Under the pieces are notes generated by a model. The model was not told the origin of the DNA. It saw only the letters and a list, made by a program, of their open reading frames with translations, and did not search any database. Shown here in pieces: positions 1-7,734 of a DNA stretch of 60,299 bases. Position numbers and translations under genes: made by a program. The DNA is taken from positions 1-60,299 of the forward strand of contig CADCLV010000006.1 of NCBI GenBank assembly GCA_902802325.1, written 5' to 3'. The stretch's first letter is position 1. Each line of letters starts with the position of its first letter. Origin of the DNA: Oscillospiraceae bacterium (GTDB lineage: Bacteria; Bacillota; Clostridia; Saccharofermentanales; Saccharofermentanaceae).

Positions 1-683
1 CCGATTCCGAGGGTGGTGGTGGCGGTGGAGACTGTGTCTTCCGGCGGGTCATCGGGGTCGATGAACTCGAAGAGGCTGCCGGGCACGACTTCGACGAGGA
101 TGTATTTGTAGCCGTCCTGATAGAAGATCTCGCATCCTGCGTTAACGCCCTTACTGGTGAGCTCCTGATCCGGTACTTTGCTGTCATCTCTAGAGGTGAT
201 CTTGGCTCTGGATTCGAGATCTTCCCATTCGGCCGGAAGGCCGTAGATGATCGTTTTTCCTTCCCAGGTGTAGACTCTTCCGTCAAATACCACATACATC
301 TCGGCGTTCATGTAGGGGGCTTCCATCTTCTTGACGCGGGTCAGAAGCCAGCAGCTGTAGATGATGCCGCCGCCATAGGTGGACCAGACGAGTACTACGA
401 TGACGGAAAAAAGCTGAAGCGGCAGCCATTTCTTAAAGTAGGCGATGATCAGCACGCCGATCATGACCACTCCGCTGATCGGGAACGCATAGTAGAGCTG
501 ATAATAGGAATCATAAACAGACAGCCCGTGGACCATGATTGCAGTGGCAATAGAGATGCCGGCAATAATGATGATCTCCACGAGCGTCAGAATGAATATG
601 ATACGCTGATTCTGTTTCTTTTGAGAAGAAACGGTTTGCTGTTTTGTTTTCTTTGGTACGGACGGGGCCGTAGATTCTGACAT
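1..683 (-). CDS. Partial membrane protein of unknown function (C-terminus off the window)
   Basis: The frame opens at an ATG (683-681) preceded by GAAGGAG and stays open to the window edge, giving about 227 residues without a stop. After a charged, Gln/Lys-rich N-terminal tail of about 27 residues there are three hydrophobic segments at roughly residues 28-50, 60-80 and 85-110. A soluble, mixed alpha/beta-looking part follows. I do not recognise a family. It starts 24 bases after the thioredoxin stop on the same strand, so it is probably the third gene of the thioredoxin operon. Whether it takes part in redox work cannot be told from sequence. Confidence 0.75.
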   Translation of the reverse strand, partial: MSESTAPSVPKKTKQQTVSSQKKQNQRIIFILTLVEIIIIAGISIATAIMVHGLSVYDSYYQLYYAFPISGVVMIGVLIIAYFKKWLPLQLFSVIVVLVWSTYGGGIIYSCWLLTRVKKMEAPYMNAEMYVVFDGRVYTWEGKTIIYGLPAEWEDLESRAKITSRDDSKVPDQELTSKGVNAGCEIFYQDGYKYILVEVVPGSLFEFIDPDDPPEDTVSTATTTLGI

Positions 684-707
684 GAAAAAAGTGCTCCTTC
701 GGTGGGA

Positions 708-1025
708 TTATTCCTGCTTAATGAATTTTAGCAAAGTCTCCTTCGGAAGGAAACCCATCATCTTGTCAATGACTTTCCCGTCTTTGAAAAGAAGAAGGGT
801 AGGGATGTTGGAGATATGGTGTGCAAGAGCCAGATCCATCTCTTCGTCCACATTTACTTTACCGACCTTGTACTGGCCATCGAGTTCTTCGGCAACTTCT
901 TCCAGTACCGGTGCCAGCATCTGGCAAGGTCCGCACCACGTCGCCCAGAAATCCACTACGACCGGAAGGTCGGACTTCAGTACTTCCTGTTCGAAATTAT
1001 CTTTTGTTAACTTGATCTCAGCCAT
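708..1025 (-). CDS. trxA: Thioredoxin
   Basis: A 105-residue cytoplasmic thiol-disulfide carrier of full family length. The active site is the canonical W-C31-G-P-C34, preceded by the VVDFWATW strand, and the cis-proline appears in SNIPTLLLF. It donates electrons to reductases, peroxidases and repair enzymes. A ribosome site (AAGGAGAA) lies just before the ATG. The gene follows the ferredoxin-thioredoxin-reductase-like gene by 11 bases on the same strand, so the two are almost certainly co-transcribed. That context suggests this thioredoxin is reduced by the neighbouring iron-sulfur protein rather than, or as well as, by an NADPH-dependent reductase. Identification is very secure; the reductant is inferred. 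Confidence 0.97.
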   Translation of the reverse strand: MAEIKLTKDNFEQEVLKSDLPVVVDFWATWCGPCQMLAPVLEEVAEELDGQYKVGKVNVDEEMDLALAHHISNIPTLLLFKDGKVIDKMMGFLPKETLLKFIKQE

Positions 1026-1036
1026 ATTCTTTCTCC

Positions 1037-1234
1037 TTATTTATATTTATAGTAGAGCATGCAGTGGCAGAATCCTTCAAAATCAGGATCTTTGATCTGA
1101 TCGCGGAACTCTTTGCACATGCATTTGGTATCCGGGGTACGCTCGAGGCGGCAAGGGCAGTAGCCACCTTTTTGCTCAAGTCCATTCTTGATGGTCTCCA
1201 CAACTTTTGCATCGGGATTCAGTTCAATACGCAT
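1037..1234 (-). CDS. Ferredoxin-thioredoxin reductase catalytic-chain-like protein
   Basis: A 65-residue protein with the six-cysteine signature of the ferredoxin-thioredoxin reductase beta chain: C26-P-C28, C38-M-C40 and C56-H-C58. In the family these Cys-X-Cys pairs bind a [4Fe-4S] cluster next to a redox-active disulfide, so electrons from ferredoxin can reduce a thioredoxin. It is shorter than the plant and cyanobacterial chain (about 110 residues), and no variable (alpha) chain is present. This resembles the stand-alone ferredoxin:disulfide reductases known from anaerobic archaea and bacteria. GGAGG precedes the ATG. Thioredoxin follows after 11 bases. The family call is strong; that ferredoxin is the donor is inferred. 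Confidence 0.88.
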   Translation of the reverse strand: MRIELNPDAKVVETIKNGLEQKGGYCPCRLERTPDTKCMCKEFRDQIKDPDFEGFCHCMLYYKYK

Positions 1235-1263
1235 AGGCTTTGTCCTCCGTTTTTTACTTATCC

Positions 1264-1269
1264 ATTATA
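1264..1269 (-). promoter_or_regulatory. Candidate -10 box for the FTR-like/thioredoxin operon
   Basis: On the minus strand TATAAT lies about 30 bases upstream of the first gene of the operon. Seventeen bases further upstream is only a poor -35 (TTTCTT). Placement is sensible but the -35 is weak. Confidence 0.4.
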
Positions 1270-1332
1270 CACACTACCGCCGTGAAAAGAAATCACGGGG
1301 CAGAAAGTGACTGGGGTAGGGTAGAATCAGGT

Positions 1333-1366
1333 AAAAAAAGGGATCGTACCTTTCGGAACGATCCCC
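1333..1366 (-). terminator. Rho-independent terminator of the HEAT-repeat gene
   Basis: Read on the minus strand, GGGGATCGT and ACGATCCC pair around a short loop and are followed directly by seven U residues. It lies about 35 bases after the HEAT-repeat stop codon and separates that gene from the redox operon. Confidence 0.9.
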
Positions 1367-1399
1367 TCATTTCCCAAATCAAATCAGCTTGCCATCTTA

Positions 1400-1741
1400 T
1401 CAGAAGAGCGGTGTCTTCATCTTATCGTAAGCTTCTCTGGCTACGGCCCGTACGCTCGGATCAGAATCAGCAAAGGCCAGTTTCTTGAGATATTCTTCAC
1501 AATGCTTCGCATTAATCAATCCTGCGGACTCAGCTGCGGCTGCACGAACCATCGGCGAAGAATCACGGAACAGGGGAATCAGGTGCATACCTGAATCGTA
1601 TGTATTAATCTGCCCCAACGCTTTCGCAACTGCGAGACGGATCTCGTCCTCTGGATCATCAATCATCTTCACCAGCGCACCCAGATTTTGCTTCTTGCCA
1701 AGCTTCTCGATTTTTTCGGTTAATCTGTCAATTTTTGCCAT
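1400..1741 (-). CDS. HEAT-repeat protein
   Basis: A 113-residue all-helical protein. Residues about 18-45, 48-75 and 80-108 each show the HEAT / PBS-lyase-type helix pair pattern, with D-P/S-x-x-x-V/I-R-x-A-A/V-A motifs such as DPEDEIRLAVAKAL and SSPMVRAAAAESA. Such proteins are protein-protein scaffolds; the partner is unknown. I chose the ATG at 1741 because AAAGGGG sits just upstream. An earlier ATG 14 codons upstream has no such site. It is monocistronic, with its own terminator downstream. Fold assignment is good, function unknown. Confidence 0.85.
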   Translation of the reverse strand: MAKIDRLTEKIEKLGKKQNLGALVKMIDDPEDEIRLAVAKALGQINTYDSGMHLIPLFRDSSPMVRAAAAESAGLINAKHCEEYLKKLAFADSDPSVRAVAREAYDKMKTPLF

Positions 1742-2025
1742 CCGGATCGCCCCTTTCTTTTCTCTTGTAGTTTCTATAGTCATTATGCACTTCTTTTCAC
1801 TGTAATGCTAGTGGGTTTTGATAATAACTTCTAAAAAAAATGTTTCTAATTTGTGAACGCTGACAATATAAGGTAAATTCTTTTTTATACTCTGGGTGAA
1901 ATGAATGGAGTGGAAAAAATCGAAATCGGTTTCTGAATTGTTTCAAACATATTTGCGGAAAAATATTATTCCTTCTTTGGAACGAGTTTGGTAAACTGTT
2001 AGAGAATTCGAAGGAAGGAGATCCG

Positions 2026-3162
2026 ATGGTGCGTAAGACACGTTTGCTTGCTTTACTGCTGATGGTGTCCATGCTGCTTGTAATTTTCGGCGGATGTGAC
2101 ACAGAAAAGAACGGATCTGAAACTTCCGACAGTGCATTTTCCGCCGAAACCAAAATCAGCGAAAATTATGGCGGAAATGTGACAGAGACTACTGCGGGGA
2201 CACCGACACCGAGTCCGACTCCGACAGAGACACCAACCCCGACTCCATCTCCGACACCTACTCCTACCGAGATCCTGGTGAGCTTTCTGGGAGATACGAC
2301 TTTGGGCGAGCAGCGGATCCATCAGGGGACGTCTTATTGTTTTAGTAATGTAGTGGGAGAGAATTATTCTTATCCTTTTTCAAAAGCACTGCCGTATCTG
2401 GAAAATGATGATATGACGCTGGTGAATCTGGAAGGGCCTTTGACCACATCGGAGAACCTCCGTCCGGAGCGGGAGATCTACTTAAAGGGTGATCCGAAGT
2501 ATGTGGAGGTGCTAAAGCAGGGAAGTGTCGAATGCTGTAACCTTGCTAATAACCATATGCGGGATTATATGGATGAGGGGATCATTGAGACCCGGGATAC
2601 GCTGGATGCGGCGGGGATCAAGTGGAGTGATTCTGATTACTATGCCATTTATGAGGTAAAAGGCGTCAAGATCGGCATGGCCGGTTTTAACTTTACCTAT
2701 GAGAGGGAACTTTATTACCACGCCATTGACTGGCTTAGGGAGCATGACTGCGATATCGTGATCATTTCCTGCCATATCGGTGTGGAGCGTATGTATGAGC
2801 CGGAAGAGGCGGCGATCTCTTTGGCTCACGATATTATCGACTACGGAGCGGATATCTATGTGGGTTCCCATCCGCACCGACTCCAGCCGGTGGAGTACTA
2901 TAATGGTAAATATATTATTTATAGTGAATCCAATTTCTGTTTTGGCGGCCAGCCTTTCTTAAGTGATCCGGATACCGCCATTTTCCAGTGTACTTTTACG
3001 GTGGATGAGGGGCATGTCATTTCTTCCCGGATGGAGTGCATCCCGTTTTCCATGCGTTCGACTCCCGACGGGAACGATTATTGCCCGATGCCCTATGAAA
3101 AGGGGACTGCGGAGTATGACAGGGTTATGGAAAAGCTCCACTGGTCGGATGAAAATGAGTGA
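2026..3162 (+). CDS. CapA-family lipoprotein (metallophosphatase-like fold)
   Basis: A 378-residue secreted lipoprotein. Residues 1-24 form a lipoprotein signal with lipobox F-G-G-C24. Residues about 60-85 are a Pro/Thr-rich linker (repeats of TPTPSP type) that probably spans the wall. The rest is a CapA domain, recognisable from LVSFLGDTTLGE, NLEGPLT, CNLANNH and GSHPHRLQPVEYY. CapA/PgsA proteins take part in poly-gamma-glutamate capsule formation and are calcineurin-like in fold. No pgsB or pgsC partner is in the window, so capsule synthesis is not implied. AAGGAAGGAG precedes the ATG. A second CapA-like protein is encoded at 41761-43020. Confidence 0.9.
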   Translation: MVRKTRLLALLLMVSMLLVIFGGCDTEKNGSETSDSAFSAETKISENYGGNVTETTAGTPTPSPTPTETPTPTPSPTPTPTEILVSFLGDTTLGEQRIHQGTSYCFSNVVGENYSYPFSKALPYLENDDMTLVNLEGPLTTSENLRPEREIYLKGDPKYVEVLKQGSVECCNLANNHMRDYMDEGIIETRDTLDAAGIKWSDSDYYAIYEVKGVKIGMAGFNFTYERELYYHAIDWLREHDCDIVIISCHIGVERMYEPEEAAISLAHDIIDYGADIYVGSHPHRLQPVEYYNGKYIIYSESNFCFGGQPFLSDPDTAIFQCTFTVDEGHVISSRMECIPFSMRSTPDGNDYCPMPYEKGTAEYDRVMEKLHWSDENE

Positions 3163-3220
3163 CATCTAAAGAGGACACGTCGAAAGACCAGTGCTTTTTC
3201 CGTGGATTCTTCGTGTTTTT

Positions 3221-3270
3221 GCCGAAAATCGAAAATCGGCTGTCCGTAAGGTATGTTTTTGTTTTATAAT
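3221..3270 (+). promoter_or_regulatory. Candidate promoter and inverted repeat upstream of purE
   Basis: TATAAT at 3265-3270 lies 36 bases before the purE ATG. No good -35 stands at the right distance. Just upstream, 3221-3240 reads GCCGA, ten bases, TCGGC, with a CGAA core repeated inside. This is reminiscent of, but does not match closely, the CGAA-centred PurBoxes of Bacillus PurR. Regulation by purines is inferred. Confidence 0.4.
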
Positions 3271-3305
3271 AGGGTTTGTTCTTTTTTATATAGGAGGAGA
3301 AAAAC

Positions 3306-3809
3306 ATGGCAAAAGTTCTGGTAGTCATGGGCAGTGACTCGGATTTTCCCGTAATGGAGGGGTGTTTCAAGCTCCTGAAGAAATTCGATATTCCCTTTGA
3401 TGCAAAAGTGTGCTCGGCACATAGAACGCCGGATCTGGCGGCGAAGATCGCTTCTTCGGCTAAGGAAGATGGATATAGTGTAATTATTGCGGCAGCAGGA
3501 CTGGCGGCTCATCTGGCCGGCGTCATTGCTGCCCATACTGTTTTACCGGTCATCGGTGTTCCGTGTAAGGGCGGGGCGCTGCACGGTGTGGATGCCCTTT
3601 ATGCGGTAGTCCAGATGCCGACCGGTATTCCTGTTGCGACCGTTGCGATCGATGGCGGTAGCAATGCGGCAATCCTGGCCGCGCAGATGCTGGCGTTAAG
3701 TGATGAGAATCTGTCGGCGAAACTTGTGGAGTATAAAGCCGGACTGGCTTCTTCGGTTGCGGAGAGAGATGCACGGCTTCAAGAAAAAATTGCAAATATA
3801 GGGGAGTGA
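3306..3809 (+). CDS. purE: N5-carboxyaminoimidazole ribonucleotide mutase (class I PurE)
   Basis: A 167-residue enzyme that converts N5-CAIR to CAIR in de novo purine synthesis. The N-terminal VVMGSDSDFPVM and SAHRTPDLA carry the phosphate-binding serine loop and the catalytic histidine of the family, and AGLAAHLAGVIA follows. Length is normal. An AGGAGG-like site (ATAGGAGGAG) precedes the ATG. It is the first gene of the purE-purF-purN-purH run, four bases ahead of purF. No purK is present in the window, although the class I enzyme normally depends on it, so purK must be elsewhere. Confidence 0.97.
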   Translation: MAKVLVVMGSDSDFPVMEGCFKLLKKFDIPFDAKVCSAHRTPDLAAKIASSAKEDGYSVIIAAAGLAAHLAGVIAAHTVLPVIGVPCKGGALHGVDALYAVVQMPTGIPVATVAIDGGSNAAILAAQMLALSDENLSAKLVEYKAGLASSVAERDARLQEKIANIGE

Positions 3810-3813
3810 CACA

Positions 3814-5238
3814 ATGAGCAGAAAATGGCAGGAAGAATGCGGCGTTTTCGGTATTCTTGACACTAAGAAGACCAGCCCGGACATCAGCAAACTCACGTAC
3901 TACGGAATCTTTTCCCTGCAGCACAGAGGACAGGCTTCGGCCGGTATCGTCGTCAACCATGACGGTCAGTTCCTGTGCCACAAGGCGCACGGTCTGGTTT
4001 CGGATGTTTTTGACGATCTGCACCTGGGAACGCTTTCAGGACATGCGGCGATCGGTCATGTCAGAACACCGGCACCGAATGAGAGCGGATATGATGTAGT
4101 TCAGCCGATGCAGATCAAGTCCCACAGCGGACAGATCGCGATCTCGATCAACGGTTCCATCTTAAATGCAGATGAACTTCGTGATTCTCTGAAGGAGATC
4201 GGTGCGATCTTCCAGACCACAGCGGATTTTGAAGTGCTGCTTTCCCTGATCGCCAGAAACCGTGTTTCCACGGATTCTCTGGAAGGCGCCATCCAGAAGA
4301 TGATGGGCGAGATCCGCGGAGCCTACGCTTTCCTCGTTATGAGTGAGGACCGTATCATCGGTGCCCGTGACCCGCTGGGACTTCGTCCTCTGGTTCTGGG
4401 CAAGAAAGGGGATATGTACCTTCTGGCTTCCGAGAACTGTGCATTTGATGCCATCGGAGCGGAGACCATCCGCGATGTTCTGCCGGGTGAGATCATTACC
4501 ATTACAGAAAACGGTGTATCTTCCATTTACACTGTTCCGGAGTGTGACGCGCATAAGAACGGCAAGCTCTGTATTTTCGAATTCGTTTATCTGGCCCGTC
4601 CGGATAGCTTTATTGACGGTACCAGCGTGTATGAGTCCCGTGTTCAGACAGGACGTGCGCTGGCTCGTGAGTGCCCCTGCGATGCTGACCTGGTAGTTGC
4701 AGCTCCGGACTCCGGTATCGCTGCTGCGATCGGTTATGCACAGGAGAGCGGCATTACTTATGGTCAGGCGCTTCTGAAGAACCGTTATGTGGGCCGTACC
4801 TTTATCGAGGGAACACAGGCTGCCCGTGAAATGGCGGTAAGACTGAAGTTCTCTGTTCTGAAGACCGCTGTAAAGGGTAAGAAGATCGTTATCGTTGATG
4901 ACTCAGTCGTACGTGGTACGACAACGAAGCATATTATTTCCTTCCTGCGTGAGGAAGGTGCCAAAGAAGTACATCTCCGTGTTGCTTCTCCGCCGGTTAA
5001 GTATCCGTGCTACTATGGTGTTTCGGCCTCTGAAGCGGAAATGCTTCCGGCCAGAACCATGAGCGTAGAGCAGATCCGTGATATGCTCGGTGCGGATTCT
5101 CTGGGCTATGTCAGCCTCGAGGGCCTGAAGGCTTCTACAGAGGGTGCGCTCTGCGGTCACTGCAGCGCCTGCTTCGATGGTATTTTCCCGGCAGGTGTTC
5201 CGAGCGAAAACGGCGAAACTTCTCCGCATAAGATCTGA
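3814..5238 (+). CDS. purF: Amidophosphoribosyltransferase
   Basis: A 474-residue enzyme for the first committed step of purine synthesis (PRPP plus glutamine to phosphoribosylamine). The glutaminase starts at Cys9 (EE-CGVFGI), so a short propeptide is removed as in the Bacillus enzyme. The phosphoribosyltransferase PRPP loop is IVIVDDSVVRGTT, near residues 358-370. The Bacillus-type [4Fe-4S] cysteines are visible in KLCIFEFVYLARPD, KYPCYYG and CGHCSAC, making this the oxygen-sensitive class. The ribosome site overlaps the purE stop region. Confidence 0.97.
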   Translation: MSRKWQEECGVFGILDTKKTSPDISKLTYYGIFSLQHRGQASAGIVVNHDGQFLCHKAHGLVSDVFDDLHLGTLSGHAAIGHVRTPAPNESGYDVVQPMQIKSHSGQIAISINGSILNADELRDSLKEIGAIFQTTADFEVLLSLIARNRVSTDSLEGAIQKMMGEIRGAYAFLVMSEDRIIGARDPLGLRPLVLGKKGDMYLLASENCAFDAIGAETIRDVLPGEIITITENGVSSIYTVPECDAHKNGKLCIFEFVYLARPDSFIDGTSVYESRVQTGRALARECPCDADLVVAAPDSGIAAAIGYAQESGITYGQALLKNRYVGRTFIEGTQAAREMAVRLKFSVLKTAVKGKKIVIVDDSVVRGTTTKHIISFLREEGAKEVHLRVASPPVKYPCYYGVSASEAEMLPARTMSVEQIRDMLGADSLGYVSLEGLKASTEGALCGHCSACFDGIFPAGVPSENGETSPHKI

Positions 5239-5249
5239 GGGGACGCAAG

Positions 5250-5870
5250 ATGAAGATAGCTGTATTTGTCAGTGGCGGCGGCACGAACCTGCAGGCGATC
5301 ATCGATAAGATCGCATCCGGAGAGATCCGGAATGTGGAGATCTCAGAGGTCATTGCCAGCAACGACAGTGCTTTTGCCATCGAAAGAGCAAAGAAGGCGG
5401 GGATCCCAAGTAAGGTCATCTCGAAGAAGATCCTTGGAGAGGAAGCCTACGATGAGGCAACACTTTCCGAGCTTAATAGTCTTGGGGTGGAACTCGTTGT
5501 ACTGGCAGGATTTCTTTCGATGCTGGGACCTAAGACGGTCAAAGCATATGCCAACCGCATCATCAATATTCACCCGGCCCTGATTCCGGCTTTCTGCGGA
5601 AAGGGAATGTACGGGATCCGGCCCCATGAGGCGGTGCTCGCCAAAGGCGTCAAGATCTCCGGGGCAACGGTGCATTTCGTCAATGAACATTATGACGAAG
5701 GCCCGATCATCCTTCAGAAGGCGGTGGATGTACTTCCGGACGACACACCGGAGACACTGCAGAAGCGCATCATGAAGGAATGTGAACAAGTGATCCTTCC
5801 GGAAGCGATCAACCTGATCGCCGAGGGAAAAATCGAAGTTGTCAATAATTTGGTTAGAGTCAGAAAGTAA
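5250..5870 (+). CDS. purN: Phosphoribosylglycinamide formyltransferase (folate-dependent)
   Basis: A 206-residue GAR transformylase. SGGGTNLQAII is the phosphate loop, INIHPALIPAF carries the catalytic Asn-His pair, and HYDEGPIILQ carries the catalytic Asp. It formylates GAR using 10-formyl-tetrahydrofolate. It lies 11 bases after purF. In many Firmicutes purM sits between purF and purN; it is missing here, which is a local rearrangement and not evidence of a defective pathway. Confidence 0.96.
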   Translation: MKIAVFVSGGGTNLQAIIDKIASGEIRNVEISEVIASNDSAFAIERAKKAGIPSKVISKKILGEEAYDEATLSELNSLGVELVVLAGFLSMLGPKTVKAYANRIINIHPALIPAFCGKGMYGIRPHEAVLAKGVKISGATVHFVNEHYDEGPIILQKAVDVLPDDTPETLQKRIMKECEQVILPEAINLIAEGKIEVVNNLVRVRK

Positions 5871-5891
5871 CGGCTCGGAAAGGAAGACATT

Positions 5892-7436
5892 ATGATTAGA
5901 AGAGCAATTATCAGTGTATCCGACAAGACAGGCATTGCCGATTTTGCCAGAAAACTCGTGGAGCTGAATGTGGAGATCCTCTCTACCGGCGGTACTGCCA
6001 AGCTTCTGGAGAAGGAGGGCATTCCCTGTAAGGAAGTTTCCGAGATCACCGGTTTCCCGGAGTGCCTGGACGGCCGTGTAAAGACACTGCATCCTTTGAT
6101 CCATGGCGGTATCCTCGCTATGCGTGGTAATCCGGAGCATATGAAGAGAGTAGAAGAACTGGGCATCGGCCTGATCGACATGATCGTCGTTAACCTCTAT
6201 CCTTTCAAGGCTACCATCCAGAAGCCGGGCGTGGCTTTCGAAGAGTGCGTCGAGAATATCGACATCGGCGGTCCGTCTATGCTGCGTGCTGCTGCGAAGA
6301 ACCATAAGGACGTTACCGTTATCACCGATCCGGATGACTACGAGCAGGTTCTTTCCGAGATGAAGGCAACAGGCGATACGACTTATGAGACACGTTTTAA
6401 GCTGGCAAAAAAGGTCTTCGAGCACACAGCCGCTTACGATGCCCTGATCGCGAACTACTTCCTGTCCGTTTCTGAAGATAAGACACTGCCGAAGCAGTAT
6501 ACTGTTACTTTTGATAAGGTCTCTGAGATGCGTTACGGTGAGAACCCGCATCAGAAGGCCACATTCTTCCAGAATGCGCTGCCGGTCAAGGGATCTCTTG
6601 CTGAGGCAAAGCAGCTCAACGGTAAGGAACTGTCCTACAACAACATCTCCGATACAGATGCGACCATCAACTGCCTGAAGGAATTCGACGAGCCGACAGT
6701 CGTTGCAGTAAAGCACGCAAATCCGTGCGGTGTCGGTTCTGCGGATAACATCTACGATGCATGGGTAAAGGCCTACGAGGCTGACTCCGTTTCCATCTTC
6801 GGCGGTATCGTTGCTGCGAACCGTGAGATCGATGGTAAGACTGCATCTGAGATGGCAAAGATCTTTCTGGAGGTTATCGTAGCTCCTTCCTACACACAGG
6901 AAGCTCTCGATATCCTCTGCGCAAAGAAGAACCTGCGTGTTCTCGTTCTGCCGGATATCAGTGCTCCGATCCCGGAGGGTGAGTATAACTACAAGCGCGT
7001 AAACGGCGGACTTCTGGTTCAGGATCACGACCGTGGCATCTATGATGAGGCAGAGCTGAAGACCGTTACCAAGACAGAGATCGATCCGGCTCTCAAGGAC
7101 GATATGCTCTTTGCCATGAAGGTCGTAAAGCACGTAAAGTCCAACGGTATCGTCGTTGTAAAGAATAAGCAGACTCTGGGTGTTGGCCCGGGCCAGACAA
7201 ACCGTATCGGTGCTGCCAAGATCGCGCTGGATTTCGCTGGTGAGAAGGCAAAGGGTGCTGTTCTCGGTTCCGATGCATTCTTCCCGTTCTCTGACTGCGT
7301 AGAGACAGCACACGAGTACGGAATCACCGCGATCGTTCAGCCGGGCGGATCCATCCGTGACCAGGAGAGCATCGATGCTTGCGATAAGTATGGTATTGCC
7401 ATGCTGTTTACAGGCGTTCGTCACTTCAGACATTGA
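5892..7436 (+). CDS. purH: Bifunctional AICAR transformylase / IMP cyclohydrolase
   Basis: A 514-residue enzyme carrying out the last two steps to IMP. Residues 1 to about 195 form the MGS-like IMP cyclohydrolase domain (ISVSDKTGI, LSTGGTAKLL, GRVKTLHP). The rest is AICAR transformylase, with KHANPCGVG carrying the catalytic Lys-His pair and RYGENPHQKA. Length is standard. It lies 21 bases after purN and ends the run; a strong terminator follows about 90 bases downstream. Confidence 0.97.
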   Translation: MIRRAIISVSDKTGIADFARKLVELNVEILSTGGTAKLLEKEGIPCKEVSEITGFPECLDGRVKTLHPLIHGGILAMRGNPEHMKRVEELGIGLIDMIVVNLYPFKATIQKPGVAFEECVENIDIGGPSMLRAAAKNHKDVTVITDPDDYEQVLSEMKATGDTTYETRFKLAKKVFEHTAAYDALIANYFLSVSEDKTLPKQYTVTFDKVSEMRYGENPHQKATFFQNALPVKGSLAEAKQLNGKELSYNNISDTDATINCLKEFDEPTVVAVKHANPCGVGSADNIYDAWVKAYEADSVSIFGGIVAANREIDGKTASEMAKIFLEVIVAPSYTQEALDILCAKKNLRVLVLPDISAPIPEGEYNYKRVNGGLLVQDHDRGIYDEAELKTVTKTEIDPALKDDMLFAMKVVKHVKSNGIVVVKNKQTLGVGPGQTNRIGAAKIALDFAGEKAKGAVLGSDAFFPFSDCVETAHEYGITAIVQPGGSIRDQESIDACDKYGIAMLFTGVRHFRH

Positions 7437-7523
7437 TCTGAAAGTGATCTGAAACCGGCTGGAAAGTGCCTTCGTTCTGAAAGAAGGCAGGCGGGCCGGA
7501 AATACGGATAAGCTATAACTTAA

Positions 7524-7570
7524 CACCCTGTCGGAAAGATCTTCGGTTCTTTTCCGGCGGGGTGATTTTT
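7524..7570 (+). terminator. Terminator of the purEFNH operon
   Basis: CACCC and CGGAAA pair with TTTTCCG and GGGGTG across a short loop, followed by a T-rich tail (ATTTTTATT). It lies 88 bases after the purH stop. Confidence 0.88.
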
Positions 7571-7621
7571 ATTGTGGGGGTACAGTGCATTTCAGAAAGA
7601 AAAACGAATTCGCAAATCAAT

Positions 7622-7650
7622 TTGACAGTGTTTCGGATAGAAGATAAGAT
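7622..7650 (+). promoter_or_regulatory. Promoter of the zinc-ribbon/purD unit
   Basis: TTGACA (7622-7627), 17 bases, TAAGAT (7645-7650). A leader of about 80 bases separates it from the ATG at 7735. Confidence 0.65.
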
Positions 7651-7734
7651 AGGAGGAGTGGGAAAATTTTAATATTAGCATATCATCATTGCTGATCCGT
7701 GAAGAGGGGATGGAAGAAAAGAGGAGAAAGAAAC

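Noticed and set aside
2200..2280. Tandem repeats of CCGACTCCGACA type as a possible satellite or CRISPR-like array
   Set aside because: They are in frame inside the CapA-like lipoprotein and encode its Thr/Pro linker.
5343..7526. A very long open frame (over 700 codons) on the minus strand opposite purN and purH
   Set aside because: It is antisense to two certain enzymes, has no ribosome site and no recognisable family, and its composition is what codon bias of the sense strand produces.
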